Shown in pieces: positions 18,125 through 26,377 of a DNA stretch of 48,792 nucleotides. Position numbers and translations under genes: made by a program. Each line of letters starts with the position of its first letter. The stretch's first letter is position 1. This DNA comes from an uncultured Bacteroides sp. Its GTDB lineage: Bacteria; Bacteroidota; Bacteroidia; Bacteroidales; Bacteroidaceae. The notes beneath the pieces are model-generated. The model saw nothing but the letters and a program-made list of their open reading frames with translations. It did no database searches and was not told the origin of the DNA. The stretch spans positions 1 to 48,792 of the forward strand of contig CAMTOS010000011.1 of NCBI GenBank assembly GCA_947074195.1, in the 5' to 3' direction.

Positions 18125-18153
18125 ATTGAAAGCAAACAATTATAAAAACTTTT

Positions 18154-18185
18154 TTTGTTTTGTTGGTGCAATATCAGTAATTTTG
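18154..18185 (+). promoter_or_regulatory. promoter of the thiamine uptake operon
   Basis: TTTG (18154-18157), 20 nt, then TAATTTTG (18178-18185): both Bacteroidetes elements at the expected spacing. Transcription would start just before the TPP riboswitch at 18204. Confidence 0.65.
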
Positions 18186-18203
18186 TAGTCGATTCACTTG
18201 AAA

Positions 18204-18281
18204 AAGGGGTGCCTTAAAACGACGGGCTGAGAACATACCCAAAGAATCTGAACCGGGTAATGCCGGCGTAGAGAACTTATA
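18204..18281 (+). ncRNA. TPP riboswitch (THI element)
   Basis: The conserved parts of the thiamine pyrophosphate aptamer are present in order: GGGGTGCC, GCTGAGA, ACCC, GAACC, GGGTAATGCCGGCGTAGAGAA. It ends about 12 nt before the ATG of the TonB receptor gene. With so short an expression platform, TPP binding probably blocks translation initiation. It controls a TonB receptor, PnuT and TPP kinase, all consistent with thiamine salvage. Confidence 0.96.
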
Positions 18282-18293
18282 ATTAACCCAAAA

Positions 18294-20591
18294 ATGAAGA
18301 AGATTGTCTTAACGGTTGCTGCCTTTGCGGCTGCCAGCGGCATTGTCTATGCGCAAGAGATTGTAAACGACAGCCTGCAAAATGTTAATCTGCAAGAGGT
18401 GCAGATTGTATCAACACGTGCCACAGCCAAAACTCCGGTGGCGTATACCAATGTTTCAAAAGAAGATATACAGAAGCAAAATACAGGTCTCGACCTGCCT
18501 TTCCTGCTCCTCAACACTCCTTCGGTGCTAACCACATCTGATGCCGGTGCCGGTATCGGTTATACATCTATCCGCGTTCGTGGTACAGATGCAACACGTA
18601 TCAATGTAACGGCTAACGGCATTCCGATGAACGATGCGGAAAGCAGTTCAGTGTATTGGGTGAACACGCCCGACCTTGCTACATCGCTTGAAGATATTCA
18701 GATTCAGCGTGGTGCCGGAACATCGACCAATGGTTCGGGAGCATTCGGGGCAAGTATCAATATGCGTACACAAAATGCATCGGCTACTCCTTACGGAGAG
18801 GTATCGGGTTCGTACGGCTCATTTAATTCGCACAAAGAGATGATTCGTCTGGGTACAGGCATCATCCGCAATCACTGGGCTTTCGATGCACGTATCTCGA
18901 ACATCGGCAGTGATGGTTACCGCGACAGAGCCTCATCTGATCTGAAATCGTATTTTGCACAAGGAACTTATTTCGGTGAAACAACAACTGTGAAATTCAT
19001 CACTTTCGGCGGTCGCGAAAAGACTTATCATGCCTGGGACGGTATCAGCCTGAAACAGCTTAACGAAGATCGCACGTACAATCCGAATGGAGCAATCAAG
19101 GATGATAACGAGAATAAAGGTAAGGTCATCGGTTTCTATGATGATCAGATCGACTATTATAAACAAACGCACTATCAACTGATTCTTACTCAGCGTCTGG
19201 CTGCCGGATGGCAACTGAATGCTGCTTTGCATTACACCAAAGGTTATGGTTATTATCAGGAATATAAGAATGGACGTACGCTTAAGGAATATGGCATTGC
19301 GCCATATTATGCGCCAACTTTCGGCGAAGATGGTACGCCGGATGGTTATGAACTGATTAAGAAACAGAATCTGATTCGTAAGAAGATTGTAGATAATCAT
19401 TTCGGTGGTGGTGTCTTCTCGGTTGATTACAATATGGGCCGCTGGGCTGCTTCGTTTGGTGGTGGTGGTAATCATTATACCAACGATCACTTCGGACAGG
19501 TGCTTTGGGTGAAGAATTATATCGGCAACCTTGACCCTGATCAGGAGTATTATCGCAATACGGGTAAGAAGACGGATGTAAACTTCTATGCAAAAGCGAA
19601 CTATCAGATTGTAGGTGGACTTCATGCGTATGCGGATCTTCAGTACAGATTTATTCATTATACCATCGATGGTACAAATGATAAGTGGGACTGGACGGCA
19701 TCACCTGAACGTTCGCAGATTCTGGATGTAGATAAGAAGTTCAACTTCTTTAATCCGAAAGCAGGACTTTTCTGGCAAATCAATGCGAACCACTCGGCTT
19801 ATGCATCGTTTGCTATGACCAATAAAGAACCAACCCGAAACAACTATACCGATGGCTTGTTTAATAGTCCACCGAAAGCCGAAAGACTTTTAGACTATGA
19901 ATTGGGTTATACGTATCGTAGTCATATCTTTAATGCAGGTGTAAATCTGTATTATATGGATTATAAAGATCAGCTTGTTCTTAATGGTAAGCTTAACGAA
20001 ATCGGCGAGCTGATGGCAGAGAACGTGAAACATAGTTACCGCATGGGTATCGAATTGATGGCAGGCGTTAAAATTACCCGTTGGCTGGACTGGAATGTGA
20101 ATGCAACCATCAGCAAGAACAGAATTAAAGGCTATACCGGCTACATGAGCGATTATGATGATCAGTGGAATGACATGTGGACACAGACAGCAGTAGAAGT
20201 TGGTGATACGCCGATTGCTTTCTCGCCTAAGTTTATGGCCAACAGCAACATCGGTGTAAACTTCGGTGGTTTTATGGCCAATTTGCAAACGCAGTACGTT
20301 AGTCGCCAGTATCTCGATAACTTTGGCCGCAAAGAAGATTCACTCGATGCCTATTGTGTGAGTACACTGAGTGCCAGTTATACCTTCAGCATACCGGCGG
20401 TTAAAAGCATTACGGTAGGTGCAACTGTTTACAATCTGTTCAATAAGAAATATGTAACCAATGGTTATTCGCAGACTGCTGCCATTTATCAGCAGGGCGA
20501 TAAACAATTAGAGGCACAATACTCATCTGATCCACGCTTCTACCCTATGGCGGGTATCAATGCGCTGGGTACAGTAACCATTCGCTTCTAA
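18294..20591 (+). CDS. TonB-dependent outer membrane receptor for thiamine (or precursor)
   Basis: A 765-residue TonB-dependent receptor. The signal peptide ends near residue 20 (GIVYAQ), followed by a plug domain (about 30-160) with a TonB-box-like start (VQIVSTRATAKTPVAYTNVS), SIRVRGTDATRINVTANGIPMND and the IQRGAGTSTNGSGAFGASINM motif. The rest is a 22-strand barrel ending in aromatic Phe (GTVTIRF). It is the first gene behind the TPP riboswitch and lies 14 nt before pnuT, so it most likely imports thiamine or a phosphorylated or related form across the outer membrane. This arrangement (outer membrane receptor, PnuT, TPP kinase) is known for Bacteroidetes from comparative genomics; substrate assignment is by regulation and neighbours. 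Confidence 0.9.
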   Translation: MKKIVLTVAAFAAASGIVYAQEIVNDSLQNVNLQEVQIVSTRATAKTPVAYTNVSKEDIQKQNTGLDLPFLLLNTPSVLTTSDAGAGIGYTSIRVRGTDATRINVTANGIPMNDAESSSVYWVNTPDLATSLEDIQIQRGAGTSTNGSGAFGASINMRTQNASATPYGEVSGSYGSFNSHKEMIRLGTGIIRNHWAFDARISNIGSDGYRDRASSDLKSYFAQGTYFGETTTVKFITFGGREKTYHAWDGISLKQLNEDRTYNPNGAIKDDNENKGKVIGFYDDQIDYYKQTHYQLILTQRLAAGWQLNAALHYTKGYGYYQEYKNGRTLKEYGIAPYYAPTFGEDGTPDGYELIKKQNLIRKKIVDNHFGGGVFSVDYNMGRWAASFGGGGNHYTNDHFGQVLWVKNYIGNLDPDQEYYRNTGKKTDVNFYAKANYQIVGGLHAYADLQYRFIHYTIDGTNDKWDWTASPERSQILDVDKKFNFFNPKAGLFWQINANHSAYASFAMTNKEPTRNNYTDGLFNSPPKAERLLDYELGYTYRSHIFNAGVNLYYMDYKDQLVLNGKLNEIGELMAENVKHSYRMGIELMAGVKITRWLDWNVNATISKNRIKGYTGYMSDYDDQWNDMWTQTAVEVGDTPIAFSPKFMANSNIGVNFGGFMANLQTQYVSRQYLDNFGRKEDSLDAYCVSTLSASYTFSIPAVKSITVGATVYNLFNKKYVTNGYSQTAAIYQQGDKQLEAQYSSDPRFYPMAGINALGTVTIRF

Positions 20592-20605
20592 ACCAACCAA
20601 AGAAT

Positions 20606-21178
20606 ATGGATTATTTTGAAATAACCGGTACCGTTGTTGGCCTCATCTATTTGTGGCTGGAGTATCGTGCCAGTATTTATTTATGGATTGCAGGTATCAT
20701 TATGCCTGCCATCTATATATATGTATACTACGAAGCCGGTTTGTATGCCGATTTCGGTATCAACATCTATTATCTTTTAGCCGCAGTCTATGGTTTCCTG
20801 GTCTGGAAATTCGGCAAACGCAAAGGCAGCGACAAAGAATTGCCTATTGTAAAGATGCCGTTGAAAAGAGTTATTCCGGCAACGGCCGTCTTCATCATAG
20901 CCTTTATCGGCATTGCAGAGATTCTGATTCGTTTCACCGACAGCGATGTTCCCTGGCTCGATTCATTTACCACCGCACTTAGCATAATCGGTATGTGGAT
21001 GCTGGCACGTAAGTATCTGGAACAATGGCTGGTCTGGATTGTTGTTGATGTGGTATGCTGCGGACTTTACATCTATAAAGGTCTGCACTTTACATCGGCT
21101 TTATATGGTCTTTATGCCATTATAGCTATCTTTGGATATTATAAATGGAAAAAAATGATGCATGATGCAGCTAAATGA
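20606..21178 (+). CDS. pnuT: PnuT-type thiamine transporter (PnuC family)
   Basis: A 190-residue inner-membrane transporter of the PnuC vitamin-uptake family, with about seven hydrophobic segments (for example GIIMPAIYIYVYYEAGLYADFG, NIYYLLAAVYGFLVWKFG). The PnuC signature around Y-x-x-x-Q-x-F is replaced here by the YADFGINIYYLLAAVYGFLVW pattern seen in family members with a hexahelical bundle, and WLVWIVVDVVCCGLYIYKGL matches the typical C-terminal motif WxxWxxxxxxxxxLYxxKxL. Position between the TPP-regulated receptor and TPP kinase indicates facilitated thiamine uptake trapped by pyrophosphorylation. It overlaps the TPP kinase gene by 17 nt, suggesting translational coupling. A nicotinamide riboside role is unlikely in this context. 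Confidence 0.9.
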   Translation: MDYFEITGTVVGLIYLWLEYRASIYLWIAGIIMPAIYIYVYYEAGLYADFGINIYYLLAAVYGFLVWKFGKRKGSDKELPIVKMPLKRVIPATAVFIIAFIGIAEILIRFTDSDVPWLDSFTTALSIIGMWMLARKYLEQWLVWIVVDVVCCGLYIYKGLHFTSALYGLYAIIAIFGYYKWKKMMHDAAK

Positions 21179-21800
21179 TTTACCCAACGAAGCGCAGGCC
21201 GTGATATTGGCCAATGGTTCCTATCCGCGCCATGAAATCCCATTGGATTTACTTAAGAATGCAGCCTATCTGGTATGTTGCGATGGTGCAATTAATGAAT
21301 TAGCGCTTCAACACATTACTCCGGATGTGATTATCGGTGATGGTGATTCCATCTCTGAAGAAAACCGCAGGCGTTTCAACGATATATTTATTCAGGTCGA
21401 TGATCAGGAGACCAATGATCAGACGAAAGCGATTTCTTTTCTTGGTAAGAAAGGAATAAAGAATGTAATTATCCTCGGGGCAACCGGTGGACGCGAAGAC
21501 CATGCGTTGGGAAACATCAGTCTGCTGATAGACTATATGCATCAGGGATTCAATGTTATGATGTATACCAACTATGGTTTATTCATCCCTATGAATGATG
21601 ACAATGTCTTTACCACTTTTACCGGACAGCAAATCTCAATATTCAGCTTTGGCGCTAAAGGTCTGCTTTCCGATGGGCTAAAGTATCCCCTTCACGAGCT
21701 CACCAACTGGTGGCAGGGTACTCTGAACGAGGCCATCGGCGATGAAGTTTCTATCAAAGCCAAAGGCGATTATCTGGTTTATCTGGAATATCCGCAATAA
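21162..21800 (+). CDS. thiamine pyrophosphokinase
   Basis: A 212-residue cytosolic enzyme that makes thiamine diphosphate from thiamine and ATP. Family marks are VCCDGAINEL (about 29-38), the substrate loop DVIIGDGDSIS, DDQETNDQTKAISF (metal and ATP binding acidic motif), ILGATGGREDHALGN and the C-terminal beta domain (IFSFGAKGLLSDGLKYPLH, LNEAIGDEVSIKAKGDYLVYLEY). The length is normal. The start is either ATG 21162 or the adjacent ATG 21165; both overlap pnuT. It is the last gene of the TPP-riboswitch operon, with a terminator 5 nt past the stop. By phosphorylating imported thiamine it also makes the riboswitch ligand, closing a feedback loop. It corresponds to the TPP kinase (tnr3/thiN) in published Bacteroidetes operons. 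Confidence 0.93.
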   Translation: MMQLNDLPNEAQAVILANGSYPRHEIPLDLLKNAAYLVCCDGAINELALQHITPDVIIGDGDSISEENRRRFNDIFIQVDDQETNDQTKAISFLGKKGIKNVIILGATGGREDHALGNISLLIDYMHQGFNVMMYTNYGLFIPMNDDNVFTTFTGQQISIFSFGAKGLLSDGLKYPLHELTNWWQGTLNEAIGDEVSIKAKGDYLVYLEYPQ

Positions 21801-21804
21801 CATA

Positions 21805-21840
21805 AACCCCTGCTTTCTCTTTGTTTGAGAAGCAGGGGTT
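21805..21840. terminator. bidirectional terminator between the thiamine operon and the nitroreductase gene
   Basis: AACCCCTGCTTTCTC (21805-21819) pairs with GAGAAGCAGGGGTT (21827-21840), one bulged T, 7-nt loop. Confidence 0.85.
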
Positions 21841-21857
21841 AATTATTATATCTCTTA

Positions 21858-22487
21858 TTAATTCAAATAAATTATATTCTCTGGTTTCCATTTATCTTTC
21901 GGCGCAGGTTCTTCGGCAGGATAACCTATGGCAACTAAATTAAACGGAACTAAATTAGGGGGAAGATTCAATAATTCCCGAATATAATCTTCACGGGCAG
22001 AAACGGGATAGATGCCACACCATACAGCGCCCAATCCTAATGCATGAGCAGCAAGCAGCATATTCTCCGTAGCGGCTGATGCATCCTGTATCCAGTAGGG
22101 TTGTGCCGTACCGGACAATGCTTTATCTAAGTTTCCGCAAATAGCGATAACAAGCGGAGCGCCGGCTACCATTTTTGAGGTACTTATATTGGCTGAAATA
22201 CTGTCTTTCACTGCCTGATCATTGATCACCACAAATGCCCAGGGTTGTTGATTGCGGGCCGATGGTGCAGCCATAGCAGCTTTCAACAAAGTTTCCACAT
22301 CTTCTCCTGAAACAGGTTGATCAGTATAGGCACGGATGCTTGTACGGGTCATGATGTTGTCGATAACCGCCTGAGCTGTATCGACTGGTTCATGTTCGTG
22401 ATTCCCGTCTGGAAAAAGAATTATTTTCACTGAAAGTAGCACAACGGCAAGTGCTAAAATGATGTTCACAAATTTAGTTGTATCCAT
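21858..22487 (-). CDS. membrane-anchored nitroreductase-family flavoprotein
   Basis: A 209-residue protein with an N-terminal hydrophobic helix (about 6-26, FVNIILALAVVLLSVKIIL) and an FMN-dependent nitroreductase fold after it. Family marks are RTSIRAYTDQPVSGEDVETLL (phosphate-binding start), APSARNQQPWAFVVI, and AATENMLLAAHALGLGAVWCGIYP. Most nitroreductases are soluble, so the anchor is unusual. With few positive residues before the helix and a polar HEHEP linker after it, the catalytic domain may face the periplasm. It follows 3 nt after the stop of the FMN/4Fe-4S membrane protein gene, so they form an operon and probably an electron-transfer pair. The physiological acceptor is unknown. 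Confidence 0.85.
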   Translation of the reverse strand: MDTTKFVNIILALAVVLLSVKIILFPDGNHEHEPVDTAQAVIDNIMTRTSIRAYTDQPVSGEDVETLLKAAMAAPSARNQQPWAFVVINDQAVKDSISANISTSKMVAGAPLVIAICGNLDKALSGTAQPYWIQDASAATENMLLAAHALGLGAVWCGIYPVSAREDYIRELLNLPPNLVPFNLVAIGYPAEEPAPKDKWKPENIIYLN

Positions 22488-22490
22488 ATC

Positions 22491-23573
22491 TTATTTTTGA
22501 TTTTGATAGATTTTTATCAGCGTTCCCGTTGGGCAAACGAACCGGCAGTAGGGTCTGTTAATGAATAATGATACAATAATGAAGAGTACCGTAATTACAA
22601 TTACAATAACAGAAGTCTGATTCACCATAAATGCACTGAACAGTTCGTAGTCCATCCAGCTAAACAACAATCCGCTCCAAAGCAATAGCATGAGTAGTGC
22701 CCATAATACTTCACGGAAAAGAGTGAGGTATTTATTGGTTTTATCGGATAACCGGAGTTTTCGCTTTGTACATTTGCCGGCTACTTCCTGCAAAGATCCC
22801 AGCGGACAAATCCAGTTGCAGTAATGATTAGATTTACCAAAAAGTGGATAAAGGAAGACAACAAGCAGCAGAATAACTGGTATAATGGATGACCAGATGC
22901 GCACACCATTAGAGGTATAGTTTACCAGCAGAAGATAAGACACGAAATGGCCGCACCAGAAGCCCAACACCCCGATATTCAGAACCAATTGCACCATTCT
23001 GTATCGCTTTGAGCGAATAAACAGTGGTAAAACACACGCCATCAAAATGACAATCAGCGCGCAAATGAACTTAGGAGAATAGACAACCGTATAGCTTGGA
23101 ATATCATCGACATTCAATGAAGATGCATACTGCAACCCACGTCTAACTGATCCGATTACTGCATCCGAAGTATAAGTAGCACCCGATATGGCATCGACTT
23201 TCAGGTTCAAGGCTTCTTCGGGAGTCAGTCCGATCCATGCTTTAAACACACGGGTCCGTTTTACATCATCGATATAAGATGGAGTCTCGGCGTTGCGCAA
23301 TGCTTTCACATCGATAATACGTCCATCGCGAATGTATATTTCTAAAGGTATCGGACCGCCATAGCCTATAATGTCGGAAGCCAGCGAACGTGTTGAGATA
23401 ACAACAGTACCGTCGTTCAGAATATTTTCAGGGTTTACCGATTCCTCTTCTTCTACCTTGTAATTGTTTAATTCATAACCAAATACCCGGCCGTCTCTGT
23501 TGACAGATATAGCGATAATCATCAATAGGCAAGTGACAAAACTAAAGACAAGTTGCCATTTAAAATACTTCAT
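22491..23573 (-). CDS. FMN-binding and 4Fe-4S-binding membrane protein (NosR/NapH-like)
   Basis: A 360-residue membrane redox protein from the chosen start ATG 23573 (MKYFKWQLVFSF); a longer frame to 23708 would add a 45-residue tail overlapping the divergent upstream region. After one N-terminal membrane helix lies an FMN-binding domain (about 40-155). Its DAISGATYTS holds the flavinylation motif, with Thr133 as the expected FMN attachment site added by an ApbE-type transferase. Then come about five membrane helices and two CxxxCP motifs (CNWICPLG and CRFVCPTG) of the NapH/NosR polyferredoxin type, which would bind iron-sulfur centres at the cytoplasmic side. It probably moves electrons between the membrane and an extracytoplasmic flavin. 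The nitroreductase gene 3 nt downstream is the likely partner. No apbE gene is in the window. Confidence 0.85.
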   Translation of the reverse strand: MKYFKWQLVFSFVTCLLMIIAISVNRDGRVFGYELNNYKVEEEESVNPENILNDGTVVISTRSLASDIIGYGGPIPLEIYIRDGRIIDVKALRNAETPSYIDDVKRTRVFKAWIGLTPEEALNLKVDAISGATYTSDAVIGSVRRGLQYASSLNVDDIPSYTVVYSPKFICALIVILMACVLPLFIRSKRYRMVQLVLNIGVLGFWCGHFVSYLLLVNYTSNGVRIWSSIIPVILLLVVFLYPLFGKSNHYCNWICPLGSLQEVAGKCTKRKLRLSDKTNKYLTLFREVLWALLMLLLWSGLLFSWMDYELFSAFMVNQTSVIVIVITVLFIIVSLFINRPYCRFVCPTGTLIKIYQNQK

Positions 23574-23769
23574 GTTTTTGCATTTATAGTCTTTTGCAAA
23601 ATAAACAGTTTTTGGGAGAAATCTCAGAATATCCTTCAGAAAAAACACGAAATTGATTATATTAAGAAGACTTGGCTTCACTCTGTCTGAATAAATATTG
23701 TTAATCAAAGAACATTATTTCTTTCATTGCATTGATGTATTATTACTATCATTTAAAACCAGAGAATTT

Positions 23770-24444
23770 ATGCCAAGAGTATTATTTATTCTTTCTTCCT
23801 GCAGTAAAATGGGGAATGAAGATACGGGATGGTGGATGAGTGAAGCAGCGCATCCCTGGAAGATGTTACATGATGCAGGTATAGAAGTAGATTTCGTTTC
23901 ACCGCAAGGTGGCGAGCCACCGGTGACGGGTGTTGACATGAATGATCCGATTAATCAGGAATTCATGAAGGATGCTATAGTCAGCGAGAAGCTAAAACAT
24001 ACGATTAAACCTGAAGAGGTAGATTTCGATAAGTATGTAGCCATTCATTTCGTAGGTGGGCATGGCGCATGTTACGATTTTCCCGATAATGAGTATTTAA
24101 AAAAACTAACGACCCGATTCTTTGAAAGCGGCAAGATAGTAAGTGCAGTTTGTCACGGACCAAGTGGTTTGCTCAATGTAAAACTGAACAATGGTGAGTA
24201 TCTTTTAAAAGGACGCACTGTAACAGGATTCTCAGATCTTGAAGAGAGGGAAGTAAAACATTGTTATGATGTGCCGTTCCTGCTTCAGGAAGAGATGATG
24301 CTGCGCGGTTGTAACTTTATACTTACACCAAACTGGAGTGACAATGTGCAGGTAGACGGACGTTTACTTACAGGACAAAATCCACAATCGGCGTTAAGTC
24401 TTGGCAAAGTTCTGGTCGACTTGATACGGAAATATAAGCTTTAA
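23770..24444 (+). CDS. DJ-1/PfpI superfamily protein (Hsp31-like type 1 glutamine amidotransferase fold)
   Basis: A 224-residue cytosolic protein. The start is set at ATG 23770 (MPRVLFILSSCSKMG); the frame extends upstream to 23698 but those residues look non-coding. It has the nucleophile elbow SAVCHGPSGLL with the conserved Cys-His, the GGHGACYDFPDN loop with its His and acidic residue, and the Hsp31-type N-terminus TGWWMSEAAHPW with VDFVSPQGGEPPVTG. Members act as deglycases, glyoxalase III or chaperones in aldehyde or stress defence; which of these applies cannot be read. It is divergent from the flavoprotein operon and has its own terminator. Confidence 0.88.
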   Translation: MPRVLFILSSCSKMGNEDTGWWMSEAAHPWKMLHDAGIEVDFVSPQGGEPPVTGVDMNDPINQEFMKDAIVSEKLKHTIKPEEVDFDKYVAIHFVGGHGACYDFPDNEYLKKLTTRFFESGKIVSAVCHGPSGLLNVKLNNGEYLLKGRTVTGFSDLEEREVKHCYDVPFLLQEEMMLRGCNFILTPNWSDNVQVDGRLLTGQNPQSALSLGKVLVDLIRKYKL

Positions 24445-24455
24445 ACGATGCGATT

Positions 24456-24488
24456 AAAATCCCTTCTTCCCTAATGAAGGGATTTTTT
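24456..24488. terminator. terminator between the PfpI gene and the convergent TauE gene
   Basis: AAAATCCCTTC (24456-24466) pairs with GAAGGGATTTT (24476-24486), 9-nt loop, with T and A runs flanking, so it can work in both directions. It touches the stop of the TauE gene. Confidence 0.8.
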
Positions 24489-25257
24489 ACAGATGTATAA
24501 TTTGAAACAGGATGATATATAAACCGGCAAGCGAAAGGATAACAAGAACCAGATTGCGAATGAAACGTTTGCTTAGTTTAAGCGTGAGTCCGGCAGCGAA
24601 ATATGCCCCGATAGAACTACCTACCCCGAGAACAAGCCCATCGACAAAATTTACTTTCTTATTGATAGTAAAGACAATAAGGGCAATAACACTGATGACC
24701 AGACCAAGTGCAATGCGAATAGCCGTAATCTTTACATAGCATAACTTCATACGCCAGCTGCAAATGGCATACCAGATCATTCCGATAGCCACAGAAATGA
24801 ACCCTGCATAAATGCCGGCAATCAAAAACAGTATCCACGTAAACCAGTTGACTTTTCTTTCGGGAACAGATCCATCGCATGGACATTTCTTTTTAATGTC
24901 CATATTAAGAGAAATATATATTATAGAGAACACGATGATGCTCAACAGAAGAATGTGCATAAACAGATTGCTCATGTTGCGGGCCAGAAACGCGCCACCT
25001 ATGGTGCCGATTGCTGTAGGAATAGCAATGACCGAGAGTAGCTTCCAGGGCATTTCTCCATCCCTGGAATATTTAATGAGCGCAATGATGTATTGCATCA
25101 CCAGGTTGACACGGTTTGTACCATTGGCAACCGGCGCGGGCAAGCCTGCACCCATATAAACAGGAAGTATAATAAGACCTCCTCCACCAATCATAACATT
25201 GATGAAACCACCGCCTATACCACCGGCAACCAGAATGAGATAATGGAGAAAATCCAT
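24487..25257 (-). CDS. TauE/SafE-family permease, copy 2 of a tandem pair
   Basis: A 256-residue inner-membrane protein with about eight helices in two repeats, each opening with the family's glycine-rich motif: GGIGGGFINVMIGGGGLIILPVYMGAGLPAPVANGTNRV in the first half and GFISVAIGMIWYAICSWRMKLCYVKI in the second. The family (PF01925) exports sulfite, sulfoacetate or other small anions. The gene is 67 nt downstream of a close paralogue on the same strand, likely cotranscribed. Differences from the paralogue are concentrated in the loop after helix 4, where this copy has two Cys (KKCPCDGS). Substrate is not determinable from sequence. Confidence 0.88.
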   Translation of the reverse strand: MDFLHYLILVAGGIGGGFINVMIGGGGLIILPVYMGAGLPAPVANGTNRVNLVMQYIIALIKYSRDGEMPWKLLSVIAIPTAIGTIGGAFLARNMSNLFMHILLLSIIVFSIIYISLNMDIKKKCPCDGSVPERKVNWFTWILFLIAGIYAGFISVAIGMIWYAICSWRMKLCYVKITAIRIALGLVISVIALIVFTINKKVNFVDGLVLGVGSSIGAYFAAGLTLKLSKRFIRNLVLVILSLAGLYIILFQIIHL

Positions 25258-25324
25258 AGCGTTCTTCGTTTAAAAGGTAACAGATTGGAAGATAATAAGT
25301 TTGTTGCAAATGGAATAGAATCTT

Positions 25325-26098
25325 TTAATGTATGACATGGAAGATTTTGAACAAAAGCATATAAGCAGCCGCAAGTACAAGGATAACCAGCATGATATTC
25401 CTTATCACTTTCTTGCTCAGCTTCATAGCCATCCCTGATGAAATCCACGCCCCGACAGATGCGCCTACACCCAAAACAAGCCCATCGATTATATTGATTT
25501 TGCCGGCAATAGAGAAAATAATCAGTCCGACGGAGCTTACCAGTAAGCCTACCAATACCTTAACAGCAATGATCTTTACATAATCCATTTTCAGTCGCAG
25601 ACTAAAAATCGATAGCAACAGCATACCCGCACCTACCGCAATAAAACCGATATAAAAACCAACGCAAAGAATCAATACCCAGCTAAGCCAATCGATCTTA
25701 ACCGGAGCATTGATATCACAATGAGGATTGGTTTTTACTTTCAACCCGAACCATACGGAGAAAAAAGAAAAAACAATGATACCGAGCAATACAAAGTGAA
25801 GGATATTATCGCTGATATTGGTGGCCAGCAACGCACCCGCCACAGATCCCATAACGATAGGTATAGCAATCTTAAATGCAAGCCGCCACGGCATCTTTCC
25901 TCTTTTGGAAAACTTATAGATGGCAATGATATAAAGCATGAAAAGATTGACACGATTGGTTCCGTTGGCAATAGACATAGGCAAGCCGGCACTCATATAA
26001 ACGGGCAGCACAACCAGTCCACCGCCACCAATGAGCACATTCATGAAGCCGCCAAATAATCCGCCAATAATCAGAATCAGATAATGTACAAAATCCAT
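25325..26098 (-). CDS. TauE/SafE-family permease, copy 1 of a tandem pair
   Basis: A 257-residue inner-membrane anion permease from the start ATG 26098 (MDFVHYLILIIGG), chosen to match the paralogue's MDFLHYLIL start; ATG 26107 would add three residues. The two halves each carry the TauE/SafE motif: GGFMNVLIGGGGLVVLPVYMSAGLPMSIANGTNRV and GFYIGFIAVGAGMLLLSIFSLRLKMDYVKI. By eye it shares about half its residues with the downstream copy, including the whole first motif. It is the upstream gene of the pair. The nearby redox genes might hint at sulfur-compound stress, but this is only context. Confidence 0.88.
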   Translation of the reverse strand: MDFVHYLILIIGGLFGGFMNVLIGGGGLVVLPVYMSAGLPMSIANGTNRVNLFMLYIIAIYKFSKRGKMPWRLAFKIAIPIVMGSVAGALLATNISDNILHFVLLGIIVFSFFSVWFGLKVKTNPHCDINAPVKIDWLSWVLILCVGFYIGFIAVGAGMLLLSIFSLRLKMDYVKIIAVKVLVGLLVSSVGLIIFSIAGKINIIDGLVLGVGASVGAWISSGMAMKLSKKVIRNIMLVILVLAAAYMLLFKIFHVIH

Positions 26099-26280
26099 AA
26101 GTTGCATTTATGATTATGGCTTAATAACGCATTTCGCGGAGTTATAGTTGCAGGAAAGAGAAAAAGGTGCAGATTTTAAGAGGTTTATGAAAGGAGGTGA
26201 TTAGAATGCCTGGCCAATAATATTGTATCGTTTATTATCGATGAGCAACATAAGTTATTTTACTATAGAGGATTGCAACA

Positions 26281-26373
26281 ATGGGGCATATCAACGAATA
26301 TCTGTCAGATACCTGCTTGAGTGCTCAGGATAATTTCCGGGAAATCATGAAGTATTTCAGGATTAGTGAGTAA
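26281..26373 (+). other. possible 30-codon small ORF in the gap between TauE and the hydrolase gene
   Basis: ATG at 26281 opens 30 codons ending at TAA 26371 (MGHINEYLSD... to ...MKYFRISE), amphipathic and without repeats. An in-frame TAG lies 18 nt before the ATG. No convincing promoter is seen. It could be a random ORF or a gene remnant. The rest of the 26099-26377 gap shows a Shine-Dalgarno-like AGGAGGTGA (about 26192-26200) before a four-codon ORF and nothing else. Confidence 0.2.
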
Positions 26374-26377
26374 TAGT

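Noticed and set aside
18933-19658. 241-codon minus-strand ORF inside the thiamine receptor gene
   Set aside because: It is fully antisense to a receptor with clear TonB-receptor motifs and has a composition typical of a shadow frame.
23574-23708. 45-residue N-terminal extension of the FMN/4Fe-4S protein
   Set aside because: ATG 23573 starts a proper membrane signal; the extension reads into the intergenic region and overlaps the divergent upstream frame.
26192-26212. Strong Shine-Dalgarno-like AGGAGGTGA followed by an ATG
   Set aside because: The ORF stops after four codons, so it is not a gene start unless it is part of a leader; nothing supports that.
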